From positions 558,001 to 622,000 of the forward strand of contig NZ_JQJJ01000010.1 in NCBI RefSeq assembly GCF_000745475.1: DNA of 64,000 bases. The letters run 5' to 3'. The notes beneath the pieces were generated by a model that saw only the letters and a program-made list of their open reading frames with translations, ran no database searches and was not told where the DNA came from. Position 1 is the first letter of the stretch. Each line of letters starts with the position of its first letter. Below, piece by piece: positions 52,159 to 61,618 of this stretch. The translations under genes were made by a program, and so were the position numbers. This DNA is from Allobosea sp. UNC402CLCol. GTDB lineage: Bacteria > Pseudomonadota > Alphaproteobacteria > Rhizobiales > Beijerinckiaceae.

Positions 52159-53178
52159 TCAGTTCTTCGGCGCAGCCTTCGACTCGTAGCGCTTCGACCA
52201 CTCGGCAAGCACCCGTTCGCGGTTATCGGCCATCCAGCCGAGGTCGTTTTTGATCATCCCCGCCTCGGCATTGGCGGGGTAGTTCGCCGGCTTGTTCTCG
52301 ACGCCGGGCGCGGCGACGATCGCATAGGTCTTGGAGTAGAGCTCGTTGGCGTCCTTCGTGGTCGACCAGTCGGCGATCTTCTTGGCGAGCGCGAGGTTCT
52401 TCGAGCCCTTGACGATGGCGCTGGCTTCCATCTCCCAGCCCACGCCTTCCTTCGGGATCACCACCTCGATCGGCGCGCCCTTGCTCTTCTCGGAGGCGCC
52501 GCGCATGTCGAGCGCCAGCCCGATCGTGCGCTCGCCGCGCGCCGCCTGGACGCAAGGCGCCGAGCCCGAATGCAGGTAGGCGCCGATATTCTCGTGCAGA
52601 CCATCCATGAACTTCCAGCCCTCGGCCTCGCCCATGCTCTGCAGCCAGCCGGCGACCATGAGGTAGCCGGTGCCCGACGAAGCCGGATGCGGCATCACGA
52701 TCTTGCCCTTGAAGGCCGGGTTGAGCAGGTCCTTCCAGGAGGTCGGGACCGGGACGCCCTTGGCCTCGGCGGTATTATAGCAGACGACGCCGAGATAGGC
52801 GTCCATGCCGGTCCAGGTATAGGGGCTGTTGGGATCGCGGAAGACCGGCTTCAGGGCATCGGCCCCGGCAGGCTTGTAGGTTTCGAGCAGGCCTGCCTTC
52901 TCGAACATCAGGAGGCTGGACGCCGCCAGGCCCATCACCATGTCGGCGCGGGGATTGTCCTTCTCGGCGAGGAAGCGGGCGGTGATGACGCCGGTGGAGT
53001 CGCGGACCCAGACGACCTCCGCCTCTGGCACCGCCTTCTCGATCGACGACTTGAAAGGTGCGAGCTGGTCATTCTCCAGCGCGGTGTAGATCGTCACCTT
53101 GGTCTTCTGCGCGTGAGCGACCCCCGGAAGTGCGAGCGCAAAGGCACCGATGACGCAGGAAGCTAGCCAGTTCTTCAT
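52159..53178 (-). CDS. phnS: 2-aminoethylphosphonate ABC transporter substrate-binding protein
   Basis: A 339-residue periplasmic protein. Sec signal KNWLASCVIGAFALALPGVAHAQ with cleavage at AHA-Q. The mature part matches the iron(III)/AEP-binding type: VTIYTALENDQLAPFKSSIE, then later VRDSTGVITARFLAEKDN, and VMPHPASSGTGYLMV that lines the cleft. First gene of the transport operon, behind a clear terminator for phnY. Its position between phnY-A-W genes and the AEP-type permease supports AEP as ligand. Confidence 0.85.
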   Translation of the reverse strand: MKNWLASCVIGAFALALPGVAHAQKTKVTIYTALENDQLAPFKSSIEKAVPEAEVVWVRDSTGVITARFLAEKDNPRADMVMGLAASSLLMFEKAGLLETYKPAGADALKPVFRDPNSPYTWTGMDAYLGVVCYNTAEAKGVPVPTSWKDLLNPAFKGKIVMPHPASSGTGYLMVAGWLQSMGEAEGWKFMDGLHENIGAYLHSGSAPCVQAARGERTIGLALDMRGASEKSKGAPIEVVIPKEGVGWEMEASAIVKGSKNLALAKKIADWSTTKDANELYSKTYAIVAAPGVENKPANYPANAEAGMIKNDLGWMADNRERVLAEWSKRYESKAAPKN

Positions 53179-53240
53179 GATCTCATCCCCTCTTTATGAT
53201 CAGTTTGAACGCTCTTCGGACGTTTTCTTCCCCTGATATG

Positions 53241-53270
53241 CAAAAACGCAGGCGGATCGCTCCGCCTGCG
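53241..53270 (-). terminator. Intrinsic terminator after phnY
   Basis: CGCAGGCGGA and TCCGCCTGCG (53247-53270) form a perfect 10-base stem with a TCGC loop. On the minus strand it is followed by a TTTTT run (53242-53246), the classical Rho-independent form. It lies 15 bases after the phnY stop and before phnS, separating enzyme and transport operons. Confidence 0.8.
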
Positions 53271-53284
53271 CTGGCTTTTCTTGT

Positions 53285-54736
53285 TCACGCGGTCCAGGGC
53301 ATGGACCAGGTCTTGACGTTGGTGAAGGATTTCATGGCCTCGACGACGCCCTCCTTGTAGCCGAGGCCGGAATCCTTGATGCCGCCGAAGGGGGACATCT
53401 CGATCCGGTAGCCCGGGACTTCCCAGAGATTGACGGTGCCGACCTCGAGATCGGCGACAAAGCGCTGGATGTAATCGTAGCGGTTGGTGCAGATGCCGGA
53501 GGAGAGACCATAGGCGGTCGAGTTCGAGATCGCGATCACCTGCGCGATGTCGTCGGGCACGCGGATGATCGGGATCACCGGGCCGAAGGTTTCCTCATGC
53601 ACCAGCTCGCAGGTGTAGGGGATCCTGTCGACAACGGTCGGATGGAACAGCGCCCCTTCCGCCCGCTTGCCGTGGAGCACCTCGGCGCCCTTGCTGACGG
53701 CGTCGTCGACGCGGGCCTGGAAGAGCGCGGCCGAGCGGGCGTTGATGACGCAGCCGACATCGGTATTCGGATCCATCGGATCGCCGCATTTCAGCTTCTT
53801 CGCCTTTTCGACGACGAGCTTGGCGAAGGCGTCGGCGACGCTCTCGACCACCAGGATGCGCTTCACCGCCGTGCAGCGCTGGCCGGAGTTCTTGGTCGCG
53901 CCGGTGACGGCGAGTTCGGCAGCCTTATCGAGATCGGCATCCTCCATGACGATCAGCGGGTCGTTGCCGCCGAGCTCCAGCACGATGCGCTTGTAGCCTG
54001 CGGTCGCGGCGATGTGCTTGCCGACGCGCACCGAGCCGGTGAAGGTCACCAGGTCCGCGTCGGGATCGGTGATCATCGCATCGCCCATGGTCGAGGGGTT
54101 TCCGGTGACGACCGAGAGCATCTCCGGCGGCAGGCCCGCTTCGTAGAGCACGTCGGCGAGTGCCAGCGCGGTCAGCGGGGTCAGTTCCGTCGGCTTCAGG
54201 ACGAGACGGTTATTGGTCGCGATCGCCGGGGCCAGCTTGTGGCTGACCATGTTGAGCGGGTGGTTGAACGGGGTGATCGCCGAGATCACGCCGAGCAGCG
54301 GCTGGCGCGTCGTGAAGATCTTGCGCGCCTTGCCGTTCGGCGAGATGTCGCAGGAGAACATCTCGCCATCATCCTTGATGGTGAGCTGCGCCGCGAAGGA
54401 CCAGACGTCGTAGGCGCGGCTGGCTTCATAGAGCGAGTCCTTCCAGCACAGGCCGGCTTCCGCCGTGATCAGCTTGGCGAAGAGCTCCTTGCGGTCGCGC
54501 AGCAGCTCGGCGGTCTTCTGCAGGATCTGCTGGCGCTCGTAGCGCGAGAGCGTCGGCTTGAAGGCCCTGGCCTTGGCGAAGGCCTCGCGCACATGCTCGG
54601 GCCGAGCCGCCGGGATCAGGCCGACCACGCTGTTATCATAGGGGTTCCTGACCTCGACCATGTCGTCGGTCGTGACCAGCTTGCCGGCGATGCGCATCGC
54701 CTCGCGCCGCACCGGCGGCTTCACCGTCGCGTTCAT
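53285..54736 (-). CDS. phnY: Phosphonoacetaldehyde dehydrogenase
   Basis: A 483-residue aldehyde dehydrogenase that oxidises phosphonoacetaldehyde to phosphonoacetate with NAD. Catalytic Cys288 is in [12 protein letters not shown], the general-base Glu254 in [13 protein letters not shown] and Asn157 in [11 protein letters not shown]. The Cys position is close to that of the characterised Sinorhizobium meliloti enzyme. Placed directly after phnA (one-base gap) in the phnW-phnA-phnY order of the C-P hydrolase route; no phnX phosphonatase gene is present. Confidence 0.9.
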   Translation of the reverse strand: MNATVKPPVRREAMRIAGKLVTTDDMVEVRNPYDNSVVGLIPAARPEHVREAFAKARAFKPTLSRYERQQILQKTAELLRDRKELFAKLITAEAGLCWKDSLYEASRAYDVWSFAAQLTIKDDGEMFSCDISPNGKARKIFTTRQPLLGVISAITPFNHPLNMVSHKLAPAIATNNRLVLKPTELTPLTALALADVLYEAGLPPEMLSVVTGNPSTMGDAMITDPDADLVTFTGSVRVGKHIAATAGYKRIVLELGGNDPLIVMEDADLDKAAELAVTGATKNSGQRCTAVKRILVVESVADAFAKLVVEKAKKLKCGDPMDPNTDVGCVINARSAALFQARVDDAVSKGAEVLHGKRAEGALFHPTVVDRIPYTCELVHEETFGPVIPIIRVPDDIAQVIAISNSTAYGLSSGICTNRYDYIQRFVADLEVGTVNLWEVPGYRIEMSPFGGIKDSGLGYKEGVVEAMKSFTNVKTWSMPWTA

Positions 54737-54737
54737 C

Positions 54738-55991
54738 TTAGTTCACCAGGTTCAGGGCGACGTCGAAGACGTCGAAATTGCGGAGCGTGCGGCCCTGCGG
54801 CACCGTGATCGGCCGGTTGGCGATCATCGGCACGCGCTGCTCGGTGATGCCGCCATGCGAGCGCAAGGGCTCGGTCAGGCCGGAGAGATCGTGCCGGTCC
54901 GGCGAGGTGCCGATGACCTTCTGGCGCGTCGAGACGACCACGACATCGCCGATCCGGTCGGCCGGCAGCTCGAAGCGCTCGCAGGCTTCCGCCGAGGTCA
55001 CCGCCAGCGCGATGCCCTCGATCCCGGAGATGCGGGCTGCGACCTCCTCCTGGCTGGTGCCATCCGGCAGATAGACCGTGGCGAAGGAGCCGAGTGCGCC
55101 GTGATGGACGACATAGGGGTCGGTGATCGGCAGGATCACCCGCATCGTGCCCTTGCCGTACCACTCATCCATCAGGCTCTGGAGATAGACGACATCCGGC
55201 TCGCCATTGGCGAGGTGCTTGTCGTTCATGCCGTGGTCGGCGGTGATGACCAGCGTGCAGCCGAGTGCGTCGAGCTTGCCGACATAACCGTCGAACATGG
55301 CGTAGAACGAGTCTGCCATCTCGGAGCCGGGGCCGGCCTTGTGCTGCACATAGTCGGTGGTCGAGAGATACATCAGGTCGGGCTTGAAGGTCTCCAGCAG
55401 CTTGACGCCGGCGGCGAAGACGAATTCCGAGAGATCGGCCGAGTAGACCGACGGCACCGGCATGCCGACGAAACCGAGCACGTTCTCGATGCCGTTCTCG
55501 GCCTTGTTGGCCTTGTCGGCCTTCTCCGAGGAGAAGGCGATCGCGCTGCCCGAGGCGAAATCCAGCCCCTTGCCGAGCAAGGTGCGCAGCTTGTCCTTGG
55601 CGGTGACCATCGCGACCTTGAAGCCGGCCTTCTGGAACTCGGCGAGGATGGTCGGCGCCCGGAGGAAGCGGGCATCGTTCATCATCACCTCTTCCTTGGC
55701 CTCGCGGTCGTAGAAGAAGTTGCCGGCGATGCCGTGCCAGGCCGGCGGGCGGCCGGTGATGATCGAGAGGTTGTTGGGGTTGGTGAAGCTCGGGATCACC
55801 GAATAGGCGTATGTGCTGGCGCCGGTCCGCATGATCCGGTCGAGGTTCGGCGTCAGGCCCTTGGCGCTCGCCGCCTCGATATAGGCCGGCTCCGAACCGT
55901 CCATGCAGATCACAACCGTCGGGCGCTGCGGCCGAGCGTATCCGCGACCGTTCGCGACGACATCCGACCCGACTTTCGAATGCATGTTCAT
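54738..55991 (-). CDS. phnA: Phosphonoacetate hydrolase
   Basis: A 417-residue enzyme of the alkaline phosphatase superfamily that cleaves phosphonoacetate to acetate and phosphate. The zinc/nucleophile set is visible: Asp31 in [10 protein letters not shown], Thr70 in IPSFTNPNN, Asp213 and His217 in STTDYVQHK, Asp252 and His253 in TADHGMN, and a last His in RSHGGITEQ. These positions are offset by two from the S. meliloti enzyme (Thr68). GGAGGT lies at an optimal distance from the chosen ATG. It is the final step that yields usable phosphate. Confidence 0.92.
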   Translation of the reverse strand: MNMHSKVGSDVVANGRGYARPQRPTVVICMDGSEPAYIEAASAKGLTPNLDRIMRTGASTYAYSVIPSFTNPNNLSIITGRPPAWHGIAGNFFYDREAKEEVMMNDARFLRAPTILAEFQKAGFKVAMVTAKDKLRTLLGKGLDFASGSAIAFSSEKADKANKAENGIENVLGFVGMPVPSVYSADLSEFVFAAGVKLLETFKPDLMYLSTTDYVQHKAGPGSEMADSFYAMFDGYVGKLDALGCTLVITADHGMNDKHLANGEPDVVYLQSLMDEWYGKGTMRVILPITDPYVVHHGALGSFATVYLPDGTSQEEVAARISGIEGIALAVTSAEACERFELPADRIGDVVVVSTRQKVIGTSPDRHDLSGLTEPLRSHGGITEQRVPMIANRPITVPQGRTLRNFDVFDVALNLVN

Positions 55992-56001
55992 CATCACCTC
56001 C

Positions 56002-57147
56002 TCAAGCGGCCGACTTCAGGCCGACGCCCATCTCATCAAGGACATCCGACACCGTGGCGACGAAGGCGCGCATGTCCTGGGCGCCCAGCGCCCCGATGCA
56101 GCCGATGCGGAAACTGTCCGCGACCGTCAGCTTGCCGGGATAGATGACGTAGCCGGCATCCTTCAGCGCGTCGTAGAAGCGCTGGAAGACGAAGTTCTTG
56201 TCCTGCGGCATGTGGAAGGTGACGATGATCGGCGCCTGCCGGGCCGCCGGCAGCAGCGTGCGGAAGCCCAGCCCTTCCATGCCCTCGATCAGGATACGGG
56301 CGTTCTCGGCATAGCGCTCGCCGCGGCCTGCGACGCCGCCCTCGGCCCAGAATTCCTGCAAGGCTGCGTGGAAGGCGACGATGACATGGATCGGCGGGGT
56401 GAAGCGGTACTGCCCGGTGCGCTCGAAGCCGGCATTCTGGTCATGGAGATCGAGCACCAGCGTCGTGGCATTGCCTTTGGTCTCGGCCAGTGCGCTCTTG
56501 CGGGCGATGACGAAGCCGAGCCCGGGAACGCCCTGGATGCACTTGTTCGAGGAGGCGGCGACCGCGTCGAAATAGACCTCGCGGCTGTCGAGCGGCAGGG
56601 CGCCGAACGCGCTCATCGAGTCGATCAACAGGCGGCGGCCATGACGCTTGGCGAGCGCGGCGATCGCCTCGACCGGGTTGCGGATGCCGCTGGTCGTCTC
56701 GCAATGGACGGTGAAGATGTGGGTGATAGCGGTATCCGTGACCAGCATCCGGTCGATCTCGGTGAGATCGGGCGGGGTGTCCTCGGCGGTCTCGTGGACG
56801 GCGACGGCGCGGCCGGCGATCTCCAGGATGCGCCTGGCGCGCTGGCCATAGGCCCCGTTTATCAGGACGAGGATCTTGCCGTCGCGCGGCACGAAGGTGG
56901 TCAGCATCGCCTCGACGGCGAAGGTGCCGGAGCCCTGCATCGGCACGGTGACGAAATCCTCGCCGCCATGGATGATCTTCGGCAGCTCTTCCAGAACCGC
57001 CTTGTTGATGCCGACGAAGGTCGCGTCGCGCGAGCCCCAGTCATGCACCATGGCCTCCTTGATGGCGCGGCTGGTCGTCAAAGGCCCCGGCGTCAGAAGC
57101 AGCGGGTCGCCGGTTTCGGAGGTGGCGGGGCGTCGGGCTTGGGCCAT
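56002..57147 (-). CDS. phnW: 2-aminoethylphosphonate:pyruvate aminotransferase
   Basis: A 381-residue PLP enzyme of the class V aminotransferase group that converts AEP and pyruvate to phosphonoacetaldehyde and alanine. The PLP lysine is Lys202 in AVAASSNKCIQGVPG, and Asp176 is in LLIDSMSAFGALPL. The N-terminal LLLTPGPLTTSRAIKEAM and later GNATTLVLDLHDQ match PhnW. The start is the ATG after GAGA; the in-frame extension upstream would read through the divergent promoter. First gene of the enzyme operon, divergent from a LysR gene. Confidence 0.92.
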   Translation of the reverse strand: MAQARRPATSETGDPLLLTPGPLTTSRAIKEAMVHDWGSRDATFVGINKAVLEELPKIIHGGEDFVTVPMQGSGTFAVEAMLTTFVPRDGKILVLINGAYGQRARRILEIAGRAVAVHETAEDTPPDLTEIDRMLVTDTAITHIFTVHCETTSGIRNPVEAIAALAKRHGRRLLIDSMSAFGALPLDSREVYFDAVAASSNKCIQGVPGLGFVIARKSALAETKGNATTLVLDLHDQNAGFERTGQYRFTPPIHVIVAFHAALQEFWAEGGVAGRGERYAENARILIEGMEGLGFRTLLPAARQAPIIVTFHMPQDKNFVFQRFYDALKDAGYVIYPGKLTVADSFRIGCIGALGAQDMRAFVATVSDVLDEMGVGLKSAA

Positions 57148-57216
57148 TGCAGGTCTCGCTCTCGTTTTCCAGCGGATGGCCGACGCTAGAACACGCTCTT
57201 GACATAGGTCCAATAC

Positions 57217-57245
57217 ATCCTCTTCATGTTTGATATAGAGAGGAT
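57217..57245. promoter_or_regulatory. Inverted repeat between phnW and lysR
   Basis: ATCCTCT (57217-57223) and AGAGGAT (57239-57245) are an exact 7-base inverted repeat with a 15-base spacer, total 29 bases, overlapping the ribosome-binding site of the LysR gene. This is the length of a LysR tetramer recognition site, and its position predicts autoregulation as well as control of phnW. Confidence 0.5.
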
Positions 57246-57253
57246 CTATAGAT

Positions 57254-58132
57254 ATGGCCGTCAGCTATTCCGGCCTCGCTGCGTTTCATGCCGTGGCCGA
57301 AGCGGGAAGTTTTACCAGCGCGGCGAAGGCCAAGAATCTCAGCCAGCCTACGCTCTCCACGCAGGTGAAGGCGCTTGAGGACGCGTATGGTGTGCGTCTC
57401 TTCGATCGGATGGGCAGGCAGGTTAGGCTCACCCCGCTCGGGCAGAGCCTTTTCGTGATCACCGCCCGGTTGTTCACCGCCCAGGACGAGGCGCAGGCTC
57501 TCCTGGCCGGCACGCGAACGTTGCAGCGCGGCCATCTGCGGATTGCGGCTGACAGCGCGACGCATGTCATGGCGGCCCTCGCGAAGATGCGTGCGAACTA
57601 CCCGGGGCTCACCTTCTCGCTGACCATCGGCAACTCGTCCGAGGTCGTCGATCAGATCATGGATTTCGTCGCCGATGTCGCGATCACGGCGCGCCCGAAC
57701 TCCGATCCTCGCATCCACAGCATCAAGCTGCGGTCGGACAATCTGATCGCGTTCATCGCGGCCGACCACGAACTCGCTCGGCACGACAGCATCCCCATCG
57801 AAGCGTTCGCAGGGCAGGATATCGTCTTGCGCGAACGGGGATCCATCACGAGGGAGGTCATCGAGAACAGGCTGTCGATGGCTGCCGTCAAACCGATGAA
57901 CCTGCTCGAAGTGCAATCGCGCGAAGCTGTTCGAGAGGCGGTCGCGGCCGGCTTCGGCATTGGCGTCGTCTTCGAAGCCGAATTCAGACCTGACTCCAAC
58001 CTGAAGCGGCTGACCTTGACCGGCGCTGATTTCAGCGTCGGAGAATATGTGGCCTGCCGGGCGGAGCGGCGCCGCCTGCCTCTGGTCCGGAGCTTCTTCG
58101 AGATGGTGCAGCAAATCGTCGAAGGGACCTAG
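57254..58132 (+). CDS. LysR-family transcriptional regulator of phnW (second copy)
   Basis: A 292-residue LysR protein with the winged helix SFTSAAKAKNLSQPTLSTQVKALEDAYGVRLF and effector domain blocks LRIAADSATHVMAALAKM and VADVAITARPNSDPRIHSIK. It is built like the LysR beside pbfA, suggesting a duplicated phosphonate-sensing pair. Divergent from phnW over a 106-base gap containing the inverted repeat. Probably activates the phnW-phnA-phnY operon in response to AEP. Confidence 0.85.
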   Translation: MAVSYSGLAAFHAVAEAGSFTSAAKAKNLSQPTLSTQVKALEDAYGVRLFDRMGRQVRLTPLGQSLFVITARLFTAQDEAQALLAGTRTLQRGHLRIAADSATHVMAALAKMRANYPGLTFSLTIGNSSEVVDQIMDFVADVAITARPNSDPRIHSIKLRSDNLIAFIAADHELARHDSIPIEAFAGQDIVLRERGSITREVIENRLSMAAVKPMNLLEVQSREAVREAVAAGFGIGVVFEAEFRPDSNLKRLTLTGADFSVGEYVACRAERRRLPLVRSFFEMVQQIVEGT

Positions 58133-58176
58133 CACCAAGGCCAGATTCGGCCGTATCAGGACACCGGACAGAGCCC

Positions 58177-58740
58177 TTAGCTGGCGGATGCCGTATTGAT
58201 CCCGGCATCGATCCAATCACGCGTCTGCTCCAGGACCTCATCCGAGAGCGCGGGATCGTCTACCGCCCGGGCGAGGATCATAGCTCCCACCATCGCCGCA
58301 AAGCTTCCGATCGCCACGCGGCGTCTGTCCGCCACATCCAACTCCGGGAGCGCCTCGCCGATCCGGTCAAGCTGCGACCGCAGCCCCTGGGTCATGGCCG
58401 CGCGTGCAGCCGGGGTTTGATGGCGCACGGCCGCAGCCAGGGCAGCGGTCGGGCAACCACCGGCGCAGTTGTCGCGATGACCGGTTGAAAGATAAGCATC
58501 TACATACGAGCGAAAATCGCCCCCTCCGCCCGCGTCCACGGTGAGGACATGGGCAAGGGTCTGCGCGATCAGATCGTCCTTCGAGCTGAAGTGGCCATAG
58601 AATCCGCCATGGGTGAGACCGGCGGCTTTCATCACCTCCGCGACGCCGACCGCGTCGAACCCCTTGTCGCGAAACAGCCGGCTGGCCGCATCCAGGATCC
58701 GGCGACGGTTCTCCGCCATCTGTTCTCGACTGACCTTCAT
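58177..58740 (-). CDS. TetR-family transcriptional regulator
   Basis: A 187-residue TetR protein. The N-terminal helix-turn-helix is AEVMKAAGLTHGGFYGHFSSKDDLIAQTL, typical of the group with the T-H-G-G-F-Y-x-H-F signature. I preferred the ATG of MKVSREQMAENRRRIL, with GGAG upstream, because close family members begin in this way. It divergently faces a short-chain dehydrogenase and three other genes, which it likely represses through the palindrome between them. Confidence 0.88.
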   Translation of the reverse strand: MKVSREQMAENRRRILDAASRLFRDKGFDAVGVAEVMKAAGLTHGGFYGHFSSKDDLIAQTLAHVLTVDAGGGGDFRSYVDAYLSTGHRDNCAGGCPTAALAAAVRHQTPAARAAMTQGLRSQLDRIGEALPELDVADRRRVAIGSFAAMVGAMILARAVDDPALSDEVLEQTRDWIDAGINTASAS

Positions 58741-58774
58741 TTCAAAATTCTCCGCGAGCACCATTGACACTTAC

Positions 58775-58788
58775 ATGATGGCCATCAT
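58775..58788. promoter_or_regulatory. Palindrome ATGATGGCCATCAT (candidate TetR operator)
   Basis: A perfect 14-base palindrome 35 bases upstream of tetR. A second near-palindrome with TCATGA at both ends (58801-58818, two mismatches in the centre) is nearer the SDR gene. The pair could allow TetR dimers to control both directions. Confidence 0.55.
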
Positions 58789-58850
58789 ATTTAGCATCAA
58801 TCATGATGATCGTCATGAATATAAATGCGACCACAAAAGAGAGCAACCCT

Positions 58851-59639
58851 ATGACCGTCATTCCGTCAGTTCTCATCACCGGCGCCTCCACCGGCATCGG
58901 CGCCGCCTATGCCGAGCGCTTCGCGCGCCGCGGGCACGACCTGGTGCTGGTCGCCCGTAACACCGCGCGCATGGAAGCCTTGGCGGATCGGCTGCGTCAG
59001 GAGACGGGCGTGGCGATCGACATCATCCAGGCCGACCTTACGCGACCGGGAGACCTTGCGGCGGTGGAGACCAGGCTGCGCGACGATGTCCGTATCGGGG
59101 TTCTCGTCAACAACGCCGGAACCGCCATTGGCGGCAGCTTCATCGAGCAGAGCACCGATGATGTGGCACGCCTCGTGGCGCTCAATACGACCGCACCTCT
59201 GCGGCTTGCCAGCGCCATCGCTCCGCGACTTGCAGAGACCGGCGAAGGGGCGATCGTCAACATCGGCTCCGTGGTCGGCCTGGCGCCGGAATTCGGAATG
59301 AGCGTCTACGGCGCAACCAAGGCCTTCGTTCTGTTCCTGTCGCAGGGACTCAGCCTCGAGCTCGGCCCAAAGGGCGTCTACGTCCAGGCCGTGCTTCCCG
59401 CCACGACGCGAACAGAGATCTGGGACTATGTCGGTGCCGAGGTCGATACCATGACCGGGGTTATGGAGGTGGGCGATCTGGTCGATGCGGCGCTGGTGGG
59501 CTTCGACCGCCGCGAAGCTGTGACAATCCCGCCGCTTCCCGATGCCGGGCAGTGGGACGCGCTTGAGGCCGCGCGTCAGGCCATGCTTCCGAACTACCGG
59601 AATGCACGTCCCGCCGAGCGGTATCGCACGGGCGCCTGA
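58851..59639 (+). CDS. Short-chain dehydrogenase/reductase (SDR)
   Basis: A 262-residue classical SDR. NAD(P) motif LITGASTGIGAAYAERFARRG, NNAG motif LVNNAGTAIGGSF, and the Ser-Tyr-Lys set in NIGSVVGLAP and MSVYGATKAF. I chose the ATG nearest the domain; an earlier one would overlap the TetR half site. Basic residues after the glycine motif (ARRGHDLVLVAR) suggest NADP. First gene of a four-gene operon under TetR control. Confidence 0.85.
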   Translation: MTVIPSVLITGASTGIGAAYAERFARRGHDLVLVARNTARMEALADRLRQETGVAIDIIQADLTRPGDLAAVETRLRDDVRIGVLVNNAGTAIGGSFIEQSTDDVARLVALNTTAPLRLASAIAPRLAETGEGAIVNIGSVVGLAPEFGMSVYGATKAFVLFLSQGLSLELGPKGVYVQAVLPATTRTEIWDYVGAEVDTMTGVMEVGDLVDAALVGFDRREAVTIPPLPDAGQWDALEAARQAMLPNYRNARPAERYRTGA

Positions 59640-59706
59640 GCATCAAACGAAACACCGATTATCCCACCGCCGTCATGGCTGACGCCTGATCTGGAGGAAC
59701 AGCATC

Positions 59707-60708
59707 ATGAAGGCCTTCATCCTCGATCGCTACGGCAAGAAACAGGCGCTGCGTCTGGGCGACATGCCCGAACCCGTGCCAGGTCCCGACGACGTGCTGG
59801 TCGAGGTTGCCGCGGCAGGGCTCAACCCGATCGATTCCAAGATCCGGGACGGTGCATTCAAGCTGGTCCTACCCTACAAGACGCCGCTCGTGCTTGGGCA
59901 CGATCTGGCGGGCACCGTGATCAGCGTCGGAGCAAACGTGCGGCGCTTCAAAGTCGGCGACGCCGTCTATGCCCGTCCCCGTGACGGGCGGATCGGCGCC
60001 TTTGCCGAACGGATCGTCGTCAACGAGAGCGATCTGGCGCTCAAGCCGGGCAATATCTCGATGGCCGAGGCCGCATCGATCCCGCTGATCGGGCTGACTG
60101 TCTGGCAGGCGCTGGTCGAGCGCGCGCAGATCAAGCCGGGACAGAAGGTGCTGATCCACGCCGGGTCGGGCGGTGTCGGCACCTTCGCCATCCAGCTCGC
60201 CAAGCATCTCGGCGCCACCGTCGCGACGACGGCGAGCGCCGCCAATGCCGCAATGGTGAAGGAGCTCGGGGCTGATGTCGTCATCGACTATCGCAGCCAG
60301 AACTTCGAGGAAGAGCTGTCGGGCTACGACCTCGTCCTCCACACGCTCGATGCCACGACGCTGGAAAAATCGCTGAAGGTGCTGAAGCCCGGCGGCAAGC
60401 TCATCTCGATCTCCGGCGCTCCCGATCCCGCTTTCGCACGCAGCCAGGGCTTGAACGTGGTGCTTCGGCTCGTGCTGCGCCTGCTCAGCGCGGGCATCCG
60501 GCGCAAGGCGAAGCGCGCGGGCGTCGAGTATTCCTTTCTCTTCATGCACGCCGACGGAGGGCAGCTTGAGCGGATCACCAGGCTGATCGAAGACGGCACG
60601 ATCCGCCCGGTGGTCGATCGTGCCTTCCCCTTCGCGCAGGTGAACGACGCACTCGCCTACATCGACACTGGTCGCGCCAAGGGCAAGGTCGTCGTCACGC
60701 TCAAGTGA
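59707..60708 (+). CDS. NADP-dependent quinone/zinc-free medium-chain oxidoreductase
   Basis: A 333-residue MDR protein. The cofactor site is VLIHAGSGGVGTFAIQLAKHLG, and zinc-binding cysteines are absent, so it belongs with quinone oxidoreductases and enone/enoyl reductases. The N-terminal LVLGHDLAGTVISVGANVRRFKVGD is the usual MDR substrate-domain turn. Follows the SDR gene by 67 bases and precedes the hydrolase. Confidence 0.85.
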   Translation: MKAFILDRYGKKQALRLGDMPEPVPGPDDVLVEVAAAGLNPIDSKIRDGAFKLVLPYKTPLVLGHDLAGTVISVGANVRRFKVGDAVYARPRDGRIGAFAERIVVNESDLALKPGNISMAEAASIPLIGLTVWQALVERAQIKPGQKVLIHAGSGGVGTFAIQLAKHLGATVATTASAANAAMVKELGADVVIDYRSQNFEEELSGYDLVLHTLDATTLEKSLKVLKPGGKLISISGAPDPAFARSQGLNVVLRLVLRLLSAGIRRKAKRAGVEYSFLFMHADGGQLERITRLIEDGTIRPVVDRAFPFAQVNDALAYIDTGRAKGKVVVTLK

Positions 60709-60736
60709 CGCGATTTTCGGAAACAAGGATTTCGCC

Positions 60737-61588
60737 ATGGCCACCCATATCCGCAGCGCAGACTGGAAGGCGGCACCCACTCGCCACGTCGAGGCTGCCG
60801 GCACGCGCTTCGCCTATCGCCGTCTCGGGCCTGATACCGGCGTGCCGGTGGTGCTGCTCAATCACTGGGGCGCGAACCTCGACAATTTCGATCCTCCCAT
60901 CGTCGAGGGCCTGGCTGCCGATCGACCGGTCTATGCGCTCGACTATCGCGGCATCGGCAGCTCGGGCGGCAGGGCGCCGCTCACAGTGGCAGAAATGGCC
61001 AAGGACACGATCGCCACGATCCGCGCGCTTGGCTTGAAATCGGTCGACCTGATCGGCTTTTCCCTCGGCGGCTTCGTCGCGCAGCAAATCCTCCTCGACG
61101 CGCCCGATCTTGTCCGCCGCGCCATCCTTGCCGGCACGGGTCCTGCGGGCGGGACCGGGATCGAGCGGGTCGGTCCGGTGTCGTGGCCACTCATCATCAA
61201 AGGGCTGCTGACCTTTCGCGATCCCAAGTTCTATCTCTTCTTCACGTCGAGCGCGGCAGGCAAGCGAGCGGCCTTCGAGTTTCTCGCGCGATTGAAGGAG
61301 CGGACGGGGGATCGTGACAAGGCGGTCTCGCTGACGGCCTTCCTGCGCCAGTTGAAGGCCATCAAGGCCTGGGGCCTCCAGGCGCCGCAGCCACTGGATG
61401 GCGTCCGCACGCCCGTCCTCGTCGCGAACGGCGACCATGACATCATGGTGCCGAGCGAGAATTCGGTCGATCTGGCGCGACGCATCCCCGGCGCGCAGCT
61501 TGTCCTGTACCCCGACGCCGGCCATGGCGGCATCTTCCAGTATCACGACGCCTTCCTGAGGAAGGCCAAGGCCTTCCTGGCCGCCTGA
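60737..61588 (+). CDS. Alpha/beta hydrolase
   Basis: A 283-residue hydrolase of the haloperoxidase/lipase-like fold. The nucleophile Ser109 is in DLIGFSLGGFVAQQIL, the acid in VANGDHDIMVPSENS and the His in PDAGHGGIFQYH. No signal peptide. Lies 28 bases after the quinone oxidoreductase gene. Probably hydrolyses an ester or lactone intermediate; some members are cofactor-free peroxidases. Confidence 0.85.
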   Translation: MATHIRSADWKAAPTRHVEAAGTRFAYRRLGPDTGVPVVLLNHWGANLDNFDPPIVEGLAADRPVYALDYRGIGSSGGRAPLTVAEMAKDTIATIRALGLKSVDLIGFSLGGFVAQQILLDAPDLVRRAILAGTGPAGGTGIERVGPVSWPLIIKGLLTFRDPKFYLFFTSSAAGKRAAFEFLARLKERTGDRDKAVSLTAFLRQLKAIKAWGLQAPQPLDGVRTPVLVANGDHDIMVPSENSVDLARRIPGAQLVLYPDAGHGGIFQYHDAFLRKAKAFLAA

Positions 61589-61618
61589 ACGCCAGCACCG
61601 CCCACAAGGACATATCAG

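Noticed and set aside
53285..57147. Phosphonatase (phnX) route
   Set aside because: No haloacid dehalogenase-type phosphonatase is present; phnY and phnA motifs define the hydrolase route.
57199..57240. Sigma-70 promoter from TTGACA at 57199 towards lysR
   Set aside because: No acceptable -10 hexamer lies 16-18 bases downstream.
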